From JANNPJ01 sp965200525 (GTDB taxonomy: Bacteria > Actinomycetota > Actinomycetes > Actinomycetales > Kineosporiaceae), in contig OZ241368.1 of assembly GCA_965200525.1 (NCBI GenBank), forward strand, positions 4,154,001-4,218,000: a stretch of 64,000 bases of DNA, written 5' to 3'. How positions within the stretch are numbered: position 1 is the first letter of the stretch; every line of letters starts with the position of its first letter. Positions 9,098 to 17,428 of this stretch are shown here, in pieces. Both the position numbers and the translations under genes were made by a program. The notes beneath the pieces were generated by a model. That model saw only the letters and a list, made by a program, of their open reading frames with translations, was not told where the DNA came from and did not search any database.

Positions 9098-9862
9098 GTG
9101 GAGCGTTTCAAGGATCGGGTCGCCGTCATCACCGGCGGCGCCGGCGGGATCGGCGAGGCCTCGGCCGTCCGGCTGGCCGAGGAGGGCGCCACCGTGGTCG
9201 TGGTCGACCTGAACGAGACGGCCGGCTCCGCGCTGGCCGAGAAGCTCGGCGGGCGGTTCATCGCCGCCGACATCACCAGCCCCGAGGACAACGAGCGGAT
9301 CTACGCCGAGACCCACGCCGCCTACGGCCGGATCGACGTCGCGTTCCACAACGCCGGCATCTCCCCGCCCGACGACGACTCGATCCTGGACACCGGCCTG
9401 GAGGCCTGGAAGCGGGTCCAGGACGTGAACCTGACCTCGGTCTACCTCGGCTGCAAGGCCGTGCTGCCCTACATGCTGGCCCAGGGCAAGGGCGCGATCA
9501 TCAACACGGCGTCCTTCGTGGCCAGCCTCGGCGCGGCCACCTCGCAGATCTCGTACACCGCGAGCAAGGGCGGGGTGCTGGCGATGACCCGTGAGCTCGG
9601 CGTCCAGTTCGCCCGGCAGGGGGTGCGGGTGAACGCGCTGTCCCCCGGCCCGGTGGCCACCCCGCTGCTGATGGACCTGTTCGCCAGCGACCCGGAACGG
9701 GCCCAGCGCCGGCTGGTGCACGTGCCGCTCGGCCGGTTCGCCGACCCGACCGAGATCGCCGCCGCGGTGGCCTTCCTGGCCAGCGACGACGCGTCGTTCA
9801 TCACGGCGTCCAACTTCCTGGTGGACGGCGGGATCACCGGCGCCTACGTGACCCCGCTCTGA
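9098..9862 (+). CDS. SDR-family oxidoreductase
   Basis: 254-residue classical short-chain dehydrogenase/reductase. The Rossmann motif 'TGGAGGIG' is at residues 12-19, acidic 'VVDLNE' follows beta2 (suggesting NAD preference), and 'NAGIS', catalytic Ser ('NTASFVA') and 'YTASK' (YxxxK) are present. The C-terminal 'VDGGITGAY' is usual. The GTG at 9098 is preceded by 'ctaggaggc', a strong ribosome site. It lies 77 bp behind the aldehyde dehydrogenase and 11 bp before the amidase, so it is probably in the same operon. The specific substrate is unknown; oxidation of an alcohol or amino-alcohol intermediate is inference. Confidence 0.9.
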   Translation: MERFKDRVAVITGGAGGIGEASAVRLAEEGATVVVVDLNETAGSALAEKLGGRFIAADITSPEDNERIYAETHAAYGRIDVAFHNAGISPPDDDSILDTGLEAWKRVQDVNLTSVYLGCKAVLPYMLAQGKGAIINTASFVASLGAATSQISYTASKGGVLAMTRELGVQFARQGVRVNALSPGPVATPLLMDLFASDPERAQRRLVHVPLGRFADPTEIAAAVAFLASDDASFITASNFLVDGGITGAYVTPL

Positions 9863-9873
9863 ACGGCGACCGG

Positions 9874-10578
9874 GTGAGCGCCCCCCTGATCGGGCTCACC
9901 GCCTACCAGGAGCAGGCCCGCTGGACGGTCTGGGACCTGCCGGCGGTGCTGCTGCCGAGCCGGTACGTGGCCGCGGTGACGGCGGCCGGCGGCATCCCGG
10001 TGCTGCTGCCGCCGTTGCCCGGCGTGATCGAGGCGGCGCTGCCCCGGCTCGACGGGCTGATCCTCTCCGGCGGGCCGGACATCGACCCGGCCCAGTACGG
10101 CCGGACGCCGCTGGAGACGACCGGGGCGCCCCGGCCGGACCGGGACGACGCCGAGCGGCGCCTGCTCGACGCGGCCCGGGCGGCGGGCACCCCGATGCTC
10201 GGGATCTGCCGCGGGCTGCAACTGCTGAACGTGTCGCGGGGCGGCACACTGGTCCAGCACCTGCCCGACCGGCTGGACGGCAGCACCGAGCACGCCCCGG
10301 CCCCGGCCGTCTACGGACATCACCCGATCACGGTCACCCCCGGGACCGGGCTGGCGGCGGCGCTGGGCCGGACCGAGCTGGACGTGCCCTGCTACCACCA
10401 CCAGGGCATCGACGCGCTGGGCGCGGGGCTCACCGTGACCGCGCTGGCCGACGACGGCACGATCGAGGCGGTCGAGGACCCGTCGCTGCCGTTCTGCCTC
10501 GCCGTGCAGTGGCACCCGGAGGCCGACGAGGACCGGTCGCTGTTCGCCGCCCTGGTCGCCGCCGCGAGCAAGCGGTGA
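9874..10578 (+). CDS. Gamma-glutamyl-gamma-aminobutyrate hydrolase-like class I amidase
   Basis: 234-residue class I glutamine-amidotransferase-fold hydrolase of the PuuD type. The catalytic triad is visible: the Cys in 'GICRGLQLLN' and His and Glu in 'QWHPEAD'. The oxyanion-side 'SGGPDIDPAQYG' and the 'YHHQGID' segment are typical of the family. It would remove the glutamate tag at the end of the pathway begun by the ligase at 6274. The GTG start follows the SDR stop by only 11 bp. Confidence 0.88.
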   Translation: MSAPLIGLTAYQEQARWTVWDLPAVLLPSRYVAAVTAAGGIPVLLPPLPGVIEAALPRLDGLILSGGPDIDPAQYGRTPLETTGAPRPDRDDAERRLLDAARAAGTPMLGICRGLQLLNVSRGGTLVQHLPDRLDGSTEHAPAPAVYGHHPITVTPGTGLAAALGRTELDVPCYHHQGIDALGAGLTVTALADDGTIEAVEDPSLPFCLAVQWHPEADEDRSLFAALVAAASKR

Positions 10579-10585
10579 GCCGCCG

Positions 10586-10924
10586 ATGAGTGACGAGCCG
10601 GTGACGCTCAGCCCGACCTACCCGGAGGCGGTGCGGCGGCTGGACCGACTGGCCGACCGGCTCCGGGTGGTCGGCCCCCGGCTGGCCGCCCGGACCGGCC
10701 CGGACGCGGCCGACCTGCTGGCGGCGATCAGCGCCGGGCTCCAGGAGCTGGCCGATCTGGCCGCCGACGCCGACGGCCGGCCCCGCCGGCCGGTGCCGCG
10801 GCTGAGCGGGTACGCGCTCGCCGACCAGGCCCTGGTGCTCGGCCACGACCTGCTGCCGGAGCGCACCGACGTGTTCCGGGCCCGGGCCGACGAGGCGATC
10901 GGCCGGCTGCAGCAGCTGGTCTGA
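10586..10924 (+). CDS. Small conserved-looking helical protein of unknown function
   Basis: 112 residues, lying 7 bp behind the amidase and so probably the last gene of the operon. The product is almost wholly alpha-helical, with Leu/Ala heptad-like spacing and many Arg and Asp residues. There is no signal peptide, Cys pair or recognisable enzyme motif. Codon use matches that of its neighbours. It could be a small structural partner of one of the upstream enzymes, but nothing in the sequence proves this. Confidence 0.6.
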   Translation: MSDEPVTLSPTYPEAVRRLDRLADRLRVVGPRLAARTGPDAADLLAAISAGLQELADLAADADGRPRRPVPRLSGYALADQALVLGHDLLPERTDVFRARADEAIGRLQQLV

Positions 10925-11030
10925 GCGCTGTGATCCCGATCGGTCACGGCCCGGCCCGGGAGGCCTGCGCCGGGGAAGCGTTCCCGGTGGTTACGGTGTT
11001 GCTTCGGGAGTAACCGAAGGGAGTTCCACT

Positions 11031-12131
11031 GTGAGTCGAGCCAGTCGGGCCCGTCGAGTCGCCGCCGCCGCGGCCTTCGGCGGCGGCGGTATCGGGGCTC
11101 TGGGGGCGGCCGCCTACGGGTTGCTGCTCACCGAGGTGAAGATGACCCGCAAGCTGATCGGCCAGCCGTTCGGCAACGCCGGGCCCGGCGGCGAGGGGGT
11201 CTACGGCGACGGTCCGGGCGAGCCCATCCAGCTCGCCTTCCTGGGCGACTCGACCGCGGTCGGCCTGGGCACCAACCACCCGTGGCAGACGCCGGGCGTG
11301 GTGATCGCCCAGGGGCTGGCCGGGATCTCCGGCCGGCCGGTGCGGTTGCGGGTCTACGGCCGGGTCGGCGCCCAGTCGCAGGAGCTGGAGGGCCAGGGCA
11401 AGCGACTGCTGGACGACGTGGCCGTGCCCGACCTCGTGGTGATCATGGTCGGGGCCAACGACGTGACCCACCGCAAGTCGCTGGCCGAGGCCGTGCGCAG
11501 CCTGGACGCCGTGATCCGCCGGCTGCGCGAGGCCGGCACAGAGGTGGTGGTCGGCACCTGTCCCGACCTGGGCACGATCGAGCAGATCCCGTACCCGCTG
11601 CGCTACCTGGCCCGCCGGCTGAGCCGCACCCTGGCCGCGGCCCAGACCATCGCCGCGGTCGAGGCCGGCGGCCGGTCGGTGTCGCTCGGCGACCTGCTCG
11701 GCCCCGAGTTCGCCGCCCGCCCGTCGGAGATGTTCAGCTCGGACAAGTTCCACCCGTCGGCCACCGGGTACGCGCGGGTGGCCGAGGCGATGCTGCCGAG
11801 CGTGGCCGCCGCCCTCGGCTACGGGACGGCCGAGCCGGAGAGCCGGCCCGACGTCCGCCGGGGCGAGGGCATCGACGACATCGCTCACGCCGCGGTCCGG
11901 GCCGTCGCCTCGGCCGGCACCGAGGTCACCGGGATCGAGGTCTCCGGGGCCGAGCGCGGCCCGGGTGGGCGCTGGGCGGCGTTCCGGCGCCGGCTGACCC
12001 CGCCCGCCGGCAGCGAGGCCGCCGAGAGCGAGACCCCGGCCGCCGGCAGACCGGCCCCGGCCGGCCGGGGCGGGACAAGTGACCTGAGTGTGGCCACGAC
12101 CACCACCGACCACGGGAGCGATCCGGTCTGA
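11031..12131 (+). CDS. SGNH/GDSL-type hydrolase
   Basis: 366-residue esterase or lipase of the SGNH fold. Residues 1-35 form an Arg-rich start followed by a hydrophobic segment, a signal peptide or anchor. Block I 'LAFLGDSTAVGLG' carries the nucleophilic Ser, block III is 'MVGANDVTH' with the Asn, and block V is 'SSDKFHPSATGY' with the Asp and His. After the catalytic domain (about 70-265) comes a roughly 100-residue Ala/Glu/Pro-rich tail with no recognised domain. The GTG at 11031 has 'gaaggga' upstream. Probably cell-surface attached. The substrate is unknown. Confidence 0.85.
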   Translation: MSRASRARRVAAAAAFGGGGIGALGAAAYGLLLTEVKMTRKLIGQPFGNAGPGGEGVYGDGPGEPIQLAFLGDSTAVGLGTNHPWQTPGVVIAQGLAGISGRPVRLRVYGRVGAQSQELEGQGKRLLDDVAVPDLVVIMVGANDVTHRKSLAEAVRSLDAVIRRLREAGTEVVVGTCPDLGTIEQIPYPLRYLARRLSRTLAAAQTIAAVEAGGRSVSLGDLLGPEFAARPSEMFSSDKFHPSATGYARVAEAMLPSVAAALGYGTAEPESRPDVRRGEGIDDIAHAAVRAVASAGTEVTGIEVSGAERGPGGRWAAFRRRLTPPAGSEAAESETPAAGRPAPAGRGGTSDLSVATTTTDHGSDPV

Positions 12132-12192
12132 GCCGCGGTTAGCATCGAGAGCAGCGGCGACGGCGCCGCCGCCGTCGAGAAGGAGATTCACC

Positions 12193-13404
12193 GTGCCCGA
12201 GGCAGTCATCGTCTCCACCGCCCGCTCGCCGATCGGCCGGGCGTTCAAGGGGTCGCTGAAAGACCTGCGCCCCGACGACCTGCTGGCCCAGATCACCACG
12301 GCCGCCCTGGCCCAGGTGGCCGCGCTCGACCCGAACACGATCGACGACTTCTACGTCGGCGCGGCCGACAACTCGGGCCAGCACGGCAACAACATCGCCC
12401 GGATCGTCGCGGTGATGCTCGGCCTGGAGAGCGTGCCCGGGGCCTCGATCAACCGGTTCTGCGCTTCCAGCGTGCAGACCCAGCGGATGGCCTTCCACGC
12501 GATCAAGGCCGGTGAGGGCGACGTCTTCATCGCCGCCGGGGTGGAGTGCGTGTCGCGCTACATGGGCCTGATCGACGGCGACCAGGCGCTCAACCCGGTG
12601 TTCGACGAGGCCCGGGCCCGCACCGCCGCCACCCAGGCCTCCAACGCGCCCTGGACCGACCCGCGGGCCGACGGCACGCTGCCGGACGCCTACATCGCGA
12701 TGGGGCAGACCGCCGAGAACGTGGCCACGCTGCGCGCGGTCAGCCGGCTGGAGCAGGACCAGTGGGCCGTGGAGAGCCAGAACCGGGCCGAGAAGGCCAT
12801 CGCGGACGGCTTTTTCGCGCGGGAGATCACCCCGGTCACGCTGCCCGACGGCACCGTGGTCAGCGCCGACGACGGCCCCCGGGCCGGTACCACGCTGGAG
12901 AAGCTGCAGAGCCTCAAGCCGGTGTTCCGCGAGACCGGCACGATCACGGCCGGCAATGCCTGCCCGCTCAACGACGGCGCCGCCGCCCTGGTGATCATGA
13001 GCGACACCCGGGCCGCCGAGCTCGGCCTGGCCCCGCTGGCCCGGATCGTGGCCACCGGCGCCTCGGCCCTGTCGCCGGAGATCATGGGGCTGGGCCCGGT
13101 CGACGCCTCCCGCCAGGCCCTGGCCCGGGCCGGTATGAGCGTGTCCGACATCGACCTGTTCGAGATCAACGAGGCGTTCGCGGCCCAGGTGCTGCCCAGC
13201 GCCGAGGATCTCGGGATCGACCTGGGCCAGCTGAACGTGCACGGCGGAGCGATCGCGCTCGGCCACCCGTTCGGGATGACCGGCGCCCGGATCGCGACCA
13301 CGCTGATCAACGGCCTGCAGACCCGCGACGCCCAGTTCGGCCTGGAGACCATGTGCATCGCCGGCGGTCAGGGAATGGCGATCATCTACGAGCGACTCAG
13401 CTGA
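12193..13404 (+). CDS. Acetyl-CoA acyltransferase (thiolase)
   Basis: 403-residue thiolase of the FadA/AtoB type that cleaves or condenses 3-ketoacyl-CoA. The acylated Cys lies in 'NRFCASSVQ', the His in 'GGAIALGHPFGMTGAR', and the second active-site Cys in 'MCIAGGQGMA'. The GTG at 12193 is chosen because 'aaggagattcacc' directly precedes it and the family starts with 'PEAVIVSTARSPIGRA'. The frame is open further upstream, but those codons overlap the hydrolase gene. No FadB partner is adjacent. Confidence 0.92.
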   Translation: MPEAVIVSTARSPIGRAFKGSLKDLRPDDLLAQITTAALAQVAALDPNTIDDFYVGAADNSGQHGNNIARIVAVMLGLESVPGASINRFCASSVQTQRMAFHAIKAGEGDVFIAAGVECVSRYMGLIDGDQALNPVFDEARARTAATQASNAPWTDPRADGTLPDAYIAMGQTAENVATLRAVSRLEQDQWAVESQNRAEKAIADGFFAREITPVTLPDGTVVSADDGPRAGTTLEKLQSLKPVFRETGTITAGNACPLNDGAAALVIMSDTRAAELGLAPLARIVATGASALSPEIMGLGPVDASRQALARAGMSVSDIDLFEINEAFAAQVLPSAEDLGIDLGQLNVHGGAIALGHPFGMTGARIATTLINGLQTRDAQFGLETMCIAGGQGMAIIYERLS

Positions 13405-13456
13405 CTCGGGCCCGCCCGGACCGGCCGCGCGCGGCAGTACCTGGCACGATGGGCAG

Positions 13457-14830
13457 GTGAAGTACGCGGAGTCGATCGTTGATCTGATGGGCAACACCCC
13501 CCTCGTGCGGCTGGGCCGGGTGACCGACGGGCTGTCGTCGCCCGGGCCGCTGATCCTGGCCAAGGTCGAGTACCTGAATCCGGGCGGCTCGGTCAAGGAC
13601 CGGATCGCCACCCGGATGATCGAGGCGGCCGAGGCCGACGGCCGGTTGAAGCCGGGTGGCACCATCGTCGAGCCGACCTCAGGCAACACCGGGGTCGGCC
13701 TGGCCCTGGTGGCCCAGCGCAAGGGCTACCGCTGCGTGTTCGTCTGCCCGGACAAGGTCAGCCAGGACAAACGAGACGTGCTCGAGGCCTACGGGGCCGA
13801 GGTGGTGGTCTGCCCGACCTCGCTGCCTCCGAAGCACCCCGGCTCCTACTACTCGGTCTCCGACCGGCTCGCGGCCGAGATCCCGGGTGCCTGGAAGCCG
13901 GACCAGTACTCCAACCCGGAGGGCCCGGCCAGCCATTACGCCACCACCGGCCCGGAGATCTGGGCCGACACCGAGGGCCGGATCACCCACTTCGTGGCCG
14001 GCGTCGGGACCGGTGGCACCATCACCGGCACCGGCCGCTACCTCAAGGAACAGTCCGGCGGCCGGGTTAAGGTGATCGGCGCCGACCCCGAGGGCTCGGT
14101 CTACTCCGGCGGGACCGGCCGGCCCTACCTGGTCGAGGGGGTCGGCGAGGACTTCTGGCCCTCCGCCTACGACCCGAGCGTGCCCGACGAGATCATCGCC
14201 GTCTCGGACGCCGACTCGTTCGCGATGACCCGGCGGCTGGCCCGCGAGGAGGGCCTGCTGGTCGGCGGTTCCTGCGGGATGGCGGTGGTGGCGGCGTTGC
14301 GGGCCGCCCGCGACCTGGGCCCGGACGACGTGGTCGTCGTCCTGTTGCCGGACGGCGGCCGCGGCTACCTGGGCAAGATCTTCAACGACCGGTGGATGGC
14401 CTCCTACGGGTTCCTCAGCGACGCCGGCACGCTGACCGTCGGCGACGTGCTGCAGGCCAAGTCGGGCGGTTTGCCGGCCCTGGTCCACACCCATCCGACC
14501 GAGACCATCCGCGACGCGATCGAGATCCTGCGCGAGTACCACGTGTCCCAGATGCCGGTGGTCAACGCCGAGCCGCCGGTGATGGCGGGCGAGGTGGCCG
14601 GCTCGGTCAGCGAACGCGACCTGCTCGAGGCCGTGTTCACCGGCCGGGCCGGCCTGGCCGACCCGGTCGAGCGGCACATGTCGGCACCGTTGCCGCTGGT
14701 CGGGGCGGGCGAACCGGTCGAGGTGGCGCGCAAGGCGCTGGAGTCGGTGGACGCGGTGATGGTGGTCATGGACGGCAAGCCGTCGGGCGTGCTGACCCGG
14801 CACGACCTGCTGGGCGTGGTCACCGGCTGA
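13457..14830 (+). CDS. Cystathionine beta-synthase with C-terminal CBS pair
   Basis: 457-residue PLP enzyme that condenses serine with homocysteine in transsulfuration. The Schiff-base Lys is in 'NPGGSVKDR', the substrate loop is 'PTSGNTG' and the phosphate loop is 'GVGTGGTITG'. Residues about 335-457 form two CBS modules ('HPTETIRDAIEIL', 'SVSERDLLEAVF', 'DAVMVVMDGKPSGVLTRHDL'), the regulatory region also found in eukaryotic CBS. The GTG at 13457 gives the expected 'MKYAESIVDLMGNTPLV' start. The next pathway enzyme is encoded at 39319, not adjacent. Confidence 0.92.
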   Translation: MKYAESIVDLMGNTPLVRLGRVTDGLSSPGPLILAKVEYLNPGGSVKDRIATRMIEAAEADGRLKPGGTIVEPTSGNTGVGLALVAQRKGYRCVFVCPDKVSQDKRDVLEAYGAEVVVCPTSLPPKHPGSYYSVSDRLAAEIPGAWKPDQYSNPEGPASHYATTGPEIWADTEGRITHFVAGVGTGGTITGTGRYLKEQSGGRVKVIGADPEGSVYSGGTGRPYLVEGVGEDFWPSAYDPSVPDEIIAVSDADSFAMTRRLAREEGLLVGGSCGMAVVAALRAARDLGPDDVVVVLLPDGGRGYLGKIFNDRWMASYGFLSDAGTLTVGDVLQAKSGGLPALVHTHPTETIRDAIEILREYHVSQMPVVNAEPPVMAGEVAGSVSERDLLEAVFTGRAGLADPVERHMSAPLPLVGAGEPVEVARKALESVDAVMVVMDGKPSGVLTRHDLLGVVTG

Positions 14831-14856
14831 ACCATCACGAACCATCACGAACCATC
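14831..14856. repeat. Short tandem decamer just after the CBS gene
   Basis: ACCATCACGA occurs twice in tandem and a third partial copy follows, directly after the stop codon. It lies between the CBS stop and the first response-regulator gene. Significance unknown; it may be slippage. Confidence 0.5.
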
Positions 14857-14992
14857 CCGGCCGCAGTCACCCTGCGTGAGTGGAGGCCGGGTCGGTGGGT
14901 CGTTCGGGTGGCCGGGCCCGGCCGGGCTGAAGTCGCGGGGGTCATCTCGCCGATGACGGGTCGAAGAGGAACGCCCGAATCGAGGAGGCATC

Positions 14993-15388
14993 ATGGCCCG
15001 ACTGCTGGTGGTCGAGGACGACCCGGACGTGCGCGATCTGATCTCCATGCGGCTGGTCATGGTCGGACACCGGGTGATCGCCATGCCGGACGCTGATCTG
15101 GCTCTCGACTCCGTGGAGCAGTTCGGTGCCCCGGACGCCTACGTGCTCGATGTCGGCCTGCCCGGCATGGACGGTTTCACCCTGCTCGGCCGGTTGCGCG
15201 AGAACATCATGAACCGGGTGCCGGCGATCTTCGTCTCGGCCTCGGCCCTGGAGCGCGACATCATCCGCGGGCGCGAGCTCGGTGCGGCCTACCTGACCAA
15301 GCCGTTCGCCGCCTACGCCCTGCTGGACGCCGTCGACGAGGCGGTCACCGGGCGTCCCGTCCCGCCTGTCACCGAGCATGCCTGGTGA
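14993..15388 (+). CDS. Single-domain response regulator
   Basis: 131-residue receiver domain with no output domain. The acidic pair is in 'VVEDDPDV', the phospho-acceptor Asp in 'YVLDVGLPGMDG', the switch Ser in 'FVSASAL' and the Lys in 'YLTKPF'. The ATG at 14993 follows 'cgaggaggcatc'. It overlaps the next kinase gene by 11 bp, so the two are probably co-translated and functional partners, as in phosphorelays where a free receiver shuttles phosphate. Confidence 0.9.
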   Translation: MARLLVVEDDPDVRDLISMRLVMVGHRVIAMPDADLALDSVEQFGAPDAYVLDVGLPGMDGFTLLGRLRENIMNRVPAIFVSASALERDIIRGRELGAAYLTKPFAAYALLDAVDEAVTGRPVPPVTEHAW

Positions 15389-16952
15389 CCTGAACCCCGA
15401 TCCACCGGCCGCCGGGTTCCGCACCCTGGCCACCCTGCTCTGGCAGGACACCGAAGCGGCGATGATGGTGCTGGACGGGGACCAGCAGATCGTTCACGCC
15501 AACCCGGCGGCCATCGAGATGCTCACCGGGCGCGAGCCACGAATCGACCGGCCGCTGTACGAGCTGGTCGAGGAGATCCGCACAAGTGACGGCAGCGAGC
15601 TGATCCCGCCCGATCAGTGGCCGGGCGCCCGGGCCCTGCGAGGCGAGAGTGTGCTGCGGGAGGCCCTGTGCCTGCGGTTCGGGCACGCACCCTCGCGCCG
15701 GATGGTGCTGTCGGCCCATCCGATCCAGCTCGACGACGGCACCGATGGCGCGCTGATCACCTGGCACGACGTCACCGACAGCTGGCAGTTCGCCGAGAAC
15801 AGCCAGACCGAACTGGCCCGGCTCGGCGAGCTTCTGGAGGGCGCGTCCGACTACGCCATCATCATGCTGGACCCCTTCGGGCGGGTGGAGACCTGGAGTA
15901 CCGCGGCCCAGCGGATGCAGGGCTACACCCGCGACCAGGCGATCGGCCTGCCGTACGCCACGTTCTTCGACGACGGCGCCCAGGCCGCCGGCCTGCCCGG
16001 GCAGATCCTGCGCACGGCCGTGAGTCAGGGCAAGGTCCAGGTCGAGGGCAAGCGGGTGCGCTCGGACGGCTCGGTGTTCTGGGCCCACGCCTCGCTCACC
16101 GCACTGCGGGACGGCGACGGCCAGCTGCGGGGCTTCGTCAAGGTCACGCACGACGTCTCCGAGCGCCGGGCCACCGAGCGGGCCGTGGTCGAGCTGAACG
16201 AGCTGCTCGAGGAGCGGGTGACCGAGCGGACCTTCCAGCTGGAGCAGCAGGCCGCCGACCTGGCCGCGGTGAACGCCGAGCTGGAGGCCTTCTCCTACAG
16301 CGTCTCGCACGACCTGCGGGCCCCGCTGCGGGCGATGAGCGGCTTCGCCCGGATCATCCAGCAGGAGTACGGCGACCAGATGCCGGCCGACGCCCTGTCG
16401 TACCTGCGCAAGGTGACCGAGAACGCCCAGCAGATGGGCAGCCTGATCGACGCCCTGCTGGAGTTCTCCCGGCTGCAGCGCACCAGCATGCAGCAGGCCC
16501 CGATCGACATGACCGAGCTGGTGCGGGAGTGCTGGACGGCCCTGACCCCGGCCCGGGGCGACCGGCGGATCGAGTTCGTGCTGGCTCGGCTGCCGTTCGC
16601 GGTGGGGGACCGGCAGCTGATCCGGCAGGTGTGGCTCAACCTGCTGGACAACGCGATCAAGTACACCGGCCGGCAGAGCTCGGCCCGGGTGGAGGTCCAG
16701 GTCGGGCCGTCCGAGGACGACAACACAGTGACCTACGTGGTTCGGGACAACGGGGCGGGGTTCGACATGAGATACGCGGGGAAGATCGGCCAGGTGTTCC
16801 AGCGCCTGCATCATCCGGAGGACTTCACCGGCACCGGCATCGGCCTGGCCCTGGCCCAGCGGATCGTGCAGCGCCACGGCGGCCAGCTGACCGCGACCGG
16901 GGAGCCCGACCTCGGGGCCACCTTCGGCTTCTCGCTGAGGCCGGCGCCGTGA
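15378..16952 (+). CDS. PAS-domain sensor histidine kinase
   Basis: 524-residue soluble kinase with no membrane segments. A PAS-like domain (about 15-140) is followed by a second PAS/PAC (about 150-270, 'SDYAIIMLDPFGRVETW' and 'RGFVKVTHDVSERRATE'). A coiled coil leads to the HisKA box 'SYSVSHDLRAPLRAM' with the phospho-His. The HATPase has N box 'NLLDNAIKYTG', G1 'DNGAGFDM' and G2 'GTGIGLALAQ'. The layout resembles phytochrome-like or bacteriophytochrome kinases without the GAF/PHY part. It shares GTGA with the next receiver. Confidence 0.9.
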   Translation: MPGDLNPDPPAAGFRTLATLLWQDTEAAMMVLDGDQQIVHANPAAIEMLTGREPRIDRPLYELVEEIRTSDGSELIPPDQWPGARALRGESVLREALCLRFGHAPSRRMVLSAHPIQLDDGTDGALITWHDVTDSWQFAENSQTELARLGELLEGASDYAIIMLDPFGRVETWSTAAQRMQGYTRDQAIGLPYATFFDDGAQAAGLPGQILRTAVSQGKVQVEGKRVRSDGSVFWAHASLTALRDGDGQLRGFVKVTHDVSERRATERAVVELNELLEERVTERTFQLEQQAADLAAVNAELEAFSYSVSHDLRAPLRAMSGFARIIQQEYGDQMPADALSYLRKVTENAQQMGSLIDALLEFSRLQRTSMQQAPIDMTELVRECWTALTPARGDRRIEFVLARLPFAVGDRQLIRQVWLNLLDNAIKYTGRQSSARVEVQVGPSEDDNTVTYVVRDNGAGFDMRYAGKIGQVFQRLHHPEDFTGTGIGLALAQRIVQRHGGQLTATGEPDLGATFGFSLRPAP

Positions 16953-17428
16953 GCCTGACCGACCCCTGGGTGCTCCTGGTCGAGGACAGCCCGCACGACC
17001 GCGAGCTGGCCCTGCACGCGCTGCGCCGGGGCAAGTTTCCCGGCCGGATCGAGGAGGCCCGGGACGGTGTCGAGGCCCTGGACCTGCTGCTGTGCCGCTC
17101 GCGGTGGGCCGGGCGGGACCGCGACGACCATCCCTGCGCCGTCCTGATGGACATCAAGATGCCGATGGTCAACGGGATCGACGTGTTGCGGGAGCTGAAG
17201 AAGCACCCGGACCTGTCCGAGATTCCGGTGGTAATGCTGTCGTCGTCGGCCGAGGCCGGCGACGTCACGACCTGTTACGGCCTGGGGGCCAACAGTTTTA
17301 TCGTCAAACCGGTGGAGATCGAGCTGTTCTTCCAGGCCGTGCTCGACATCGGCCGTTACTGGCTGATTCTCAACCGCCCACCTCTGGAGAAGCGCCATGG
17401 CGTCACCTTTGCGGTTGTTGATCGTTGA
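16949..17428 (+). CDS. Response regulator, Rcp1-like
   Basis: 159-residue receiver protein. Motifs are 'LLVEDSPHDRELALHAL', phospho-Asp in 'VLMDIKMPMVNGIDVL', 'VVMLSSSAE' and 'SFIVKPVE'. The 'EDSPHD' start and the insertion before the Asp match the Rcp1 group of receivers that pair with phytochrome-type kinases, fitting the kinase immediately upstream. The GTG at 16949 overlaps that kinase's stop by 4 nt (GTGA). The same frame runs open far upstream, but that part is antisense-free shadow of the kinase gene. Its 3' end overlaps the hybrid kinase gene by 32 bp. Confidence 0.88.
   Translation: MSLTDPWVLLVEDSPHDRELALHALRRGKFPGRIEEARDGVEALDLLLCRSRWAGRDRDDHPCAVLMDIKMPMVNGIDVLRELKKHPDLSEIPVVMLSSSAEAGDVTTCYGLGANSFIVKPVEIELFFQAVLDIGRYWLILNRPPLEKRHGVTFAVVDR

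Noticed and set aside
15617..16948. Upstream extension of the Rcp1-like receiver
   Set aside because: It is an out-of-frame reading of the PAS kinase; the receiver begins at the GTGA overlap.
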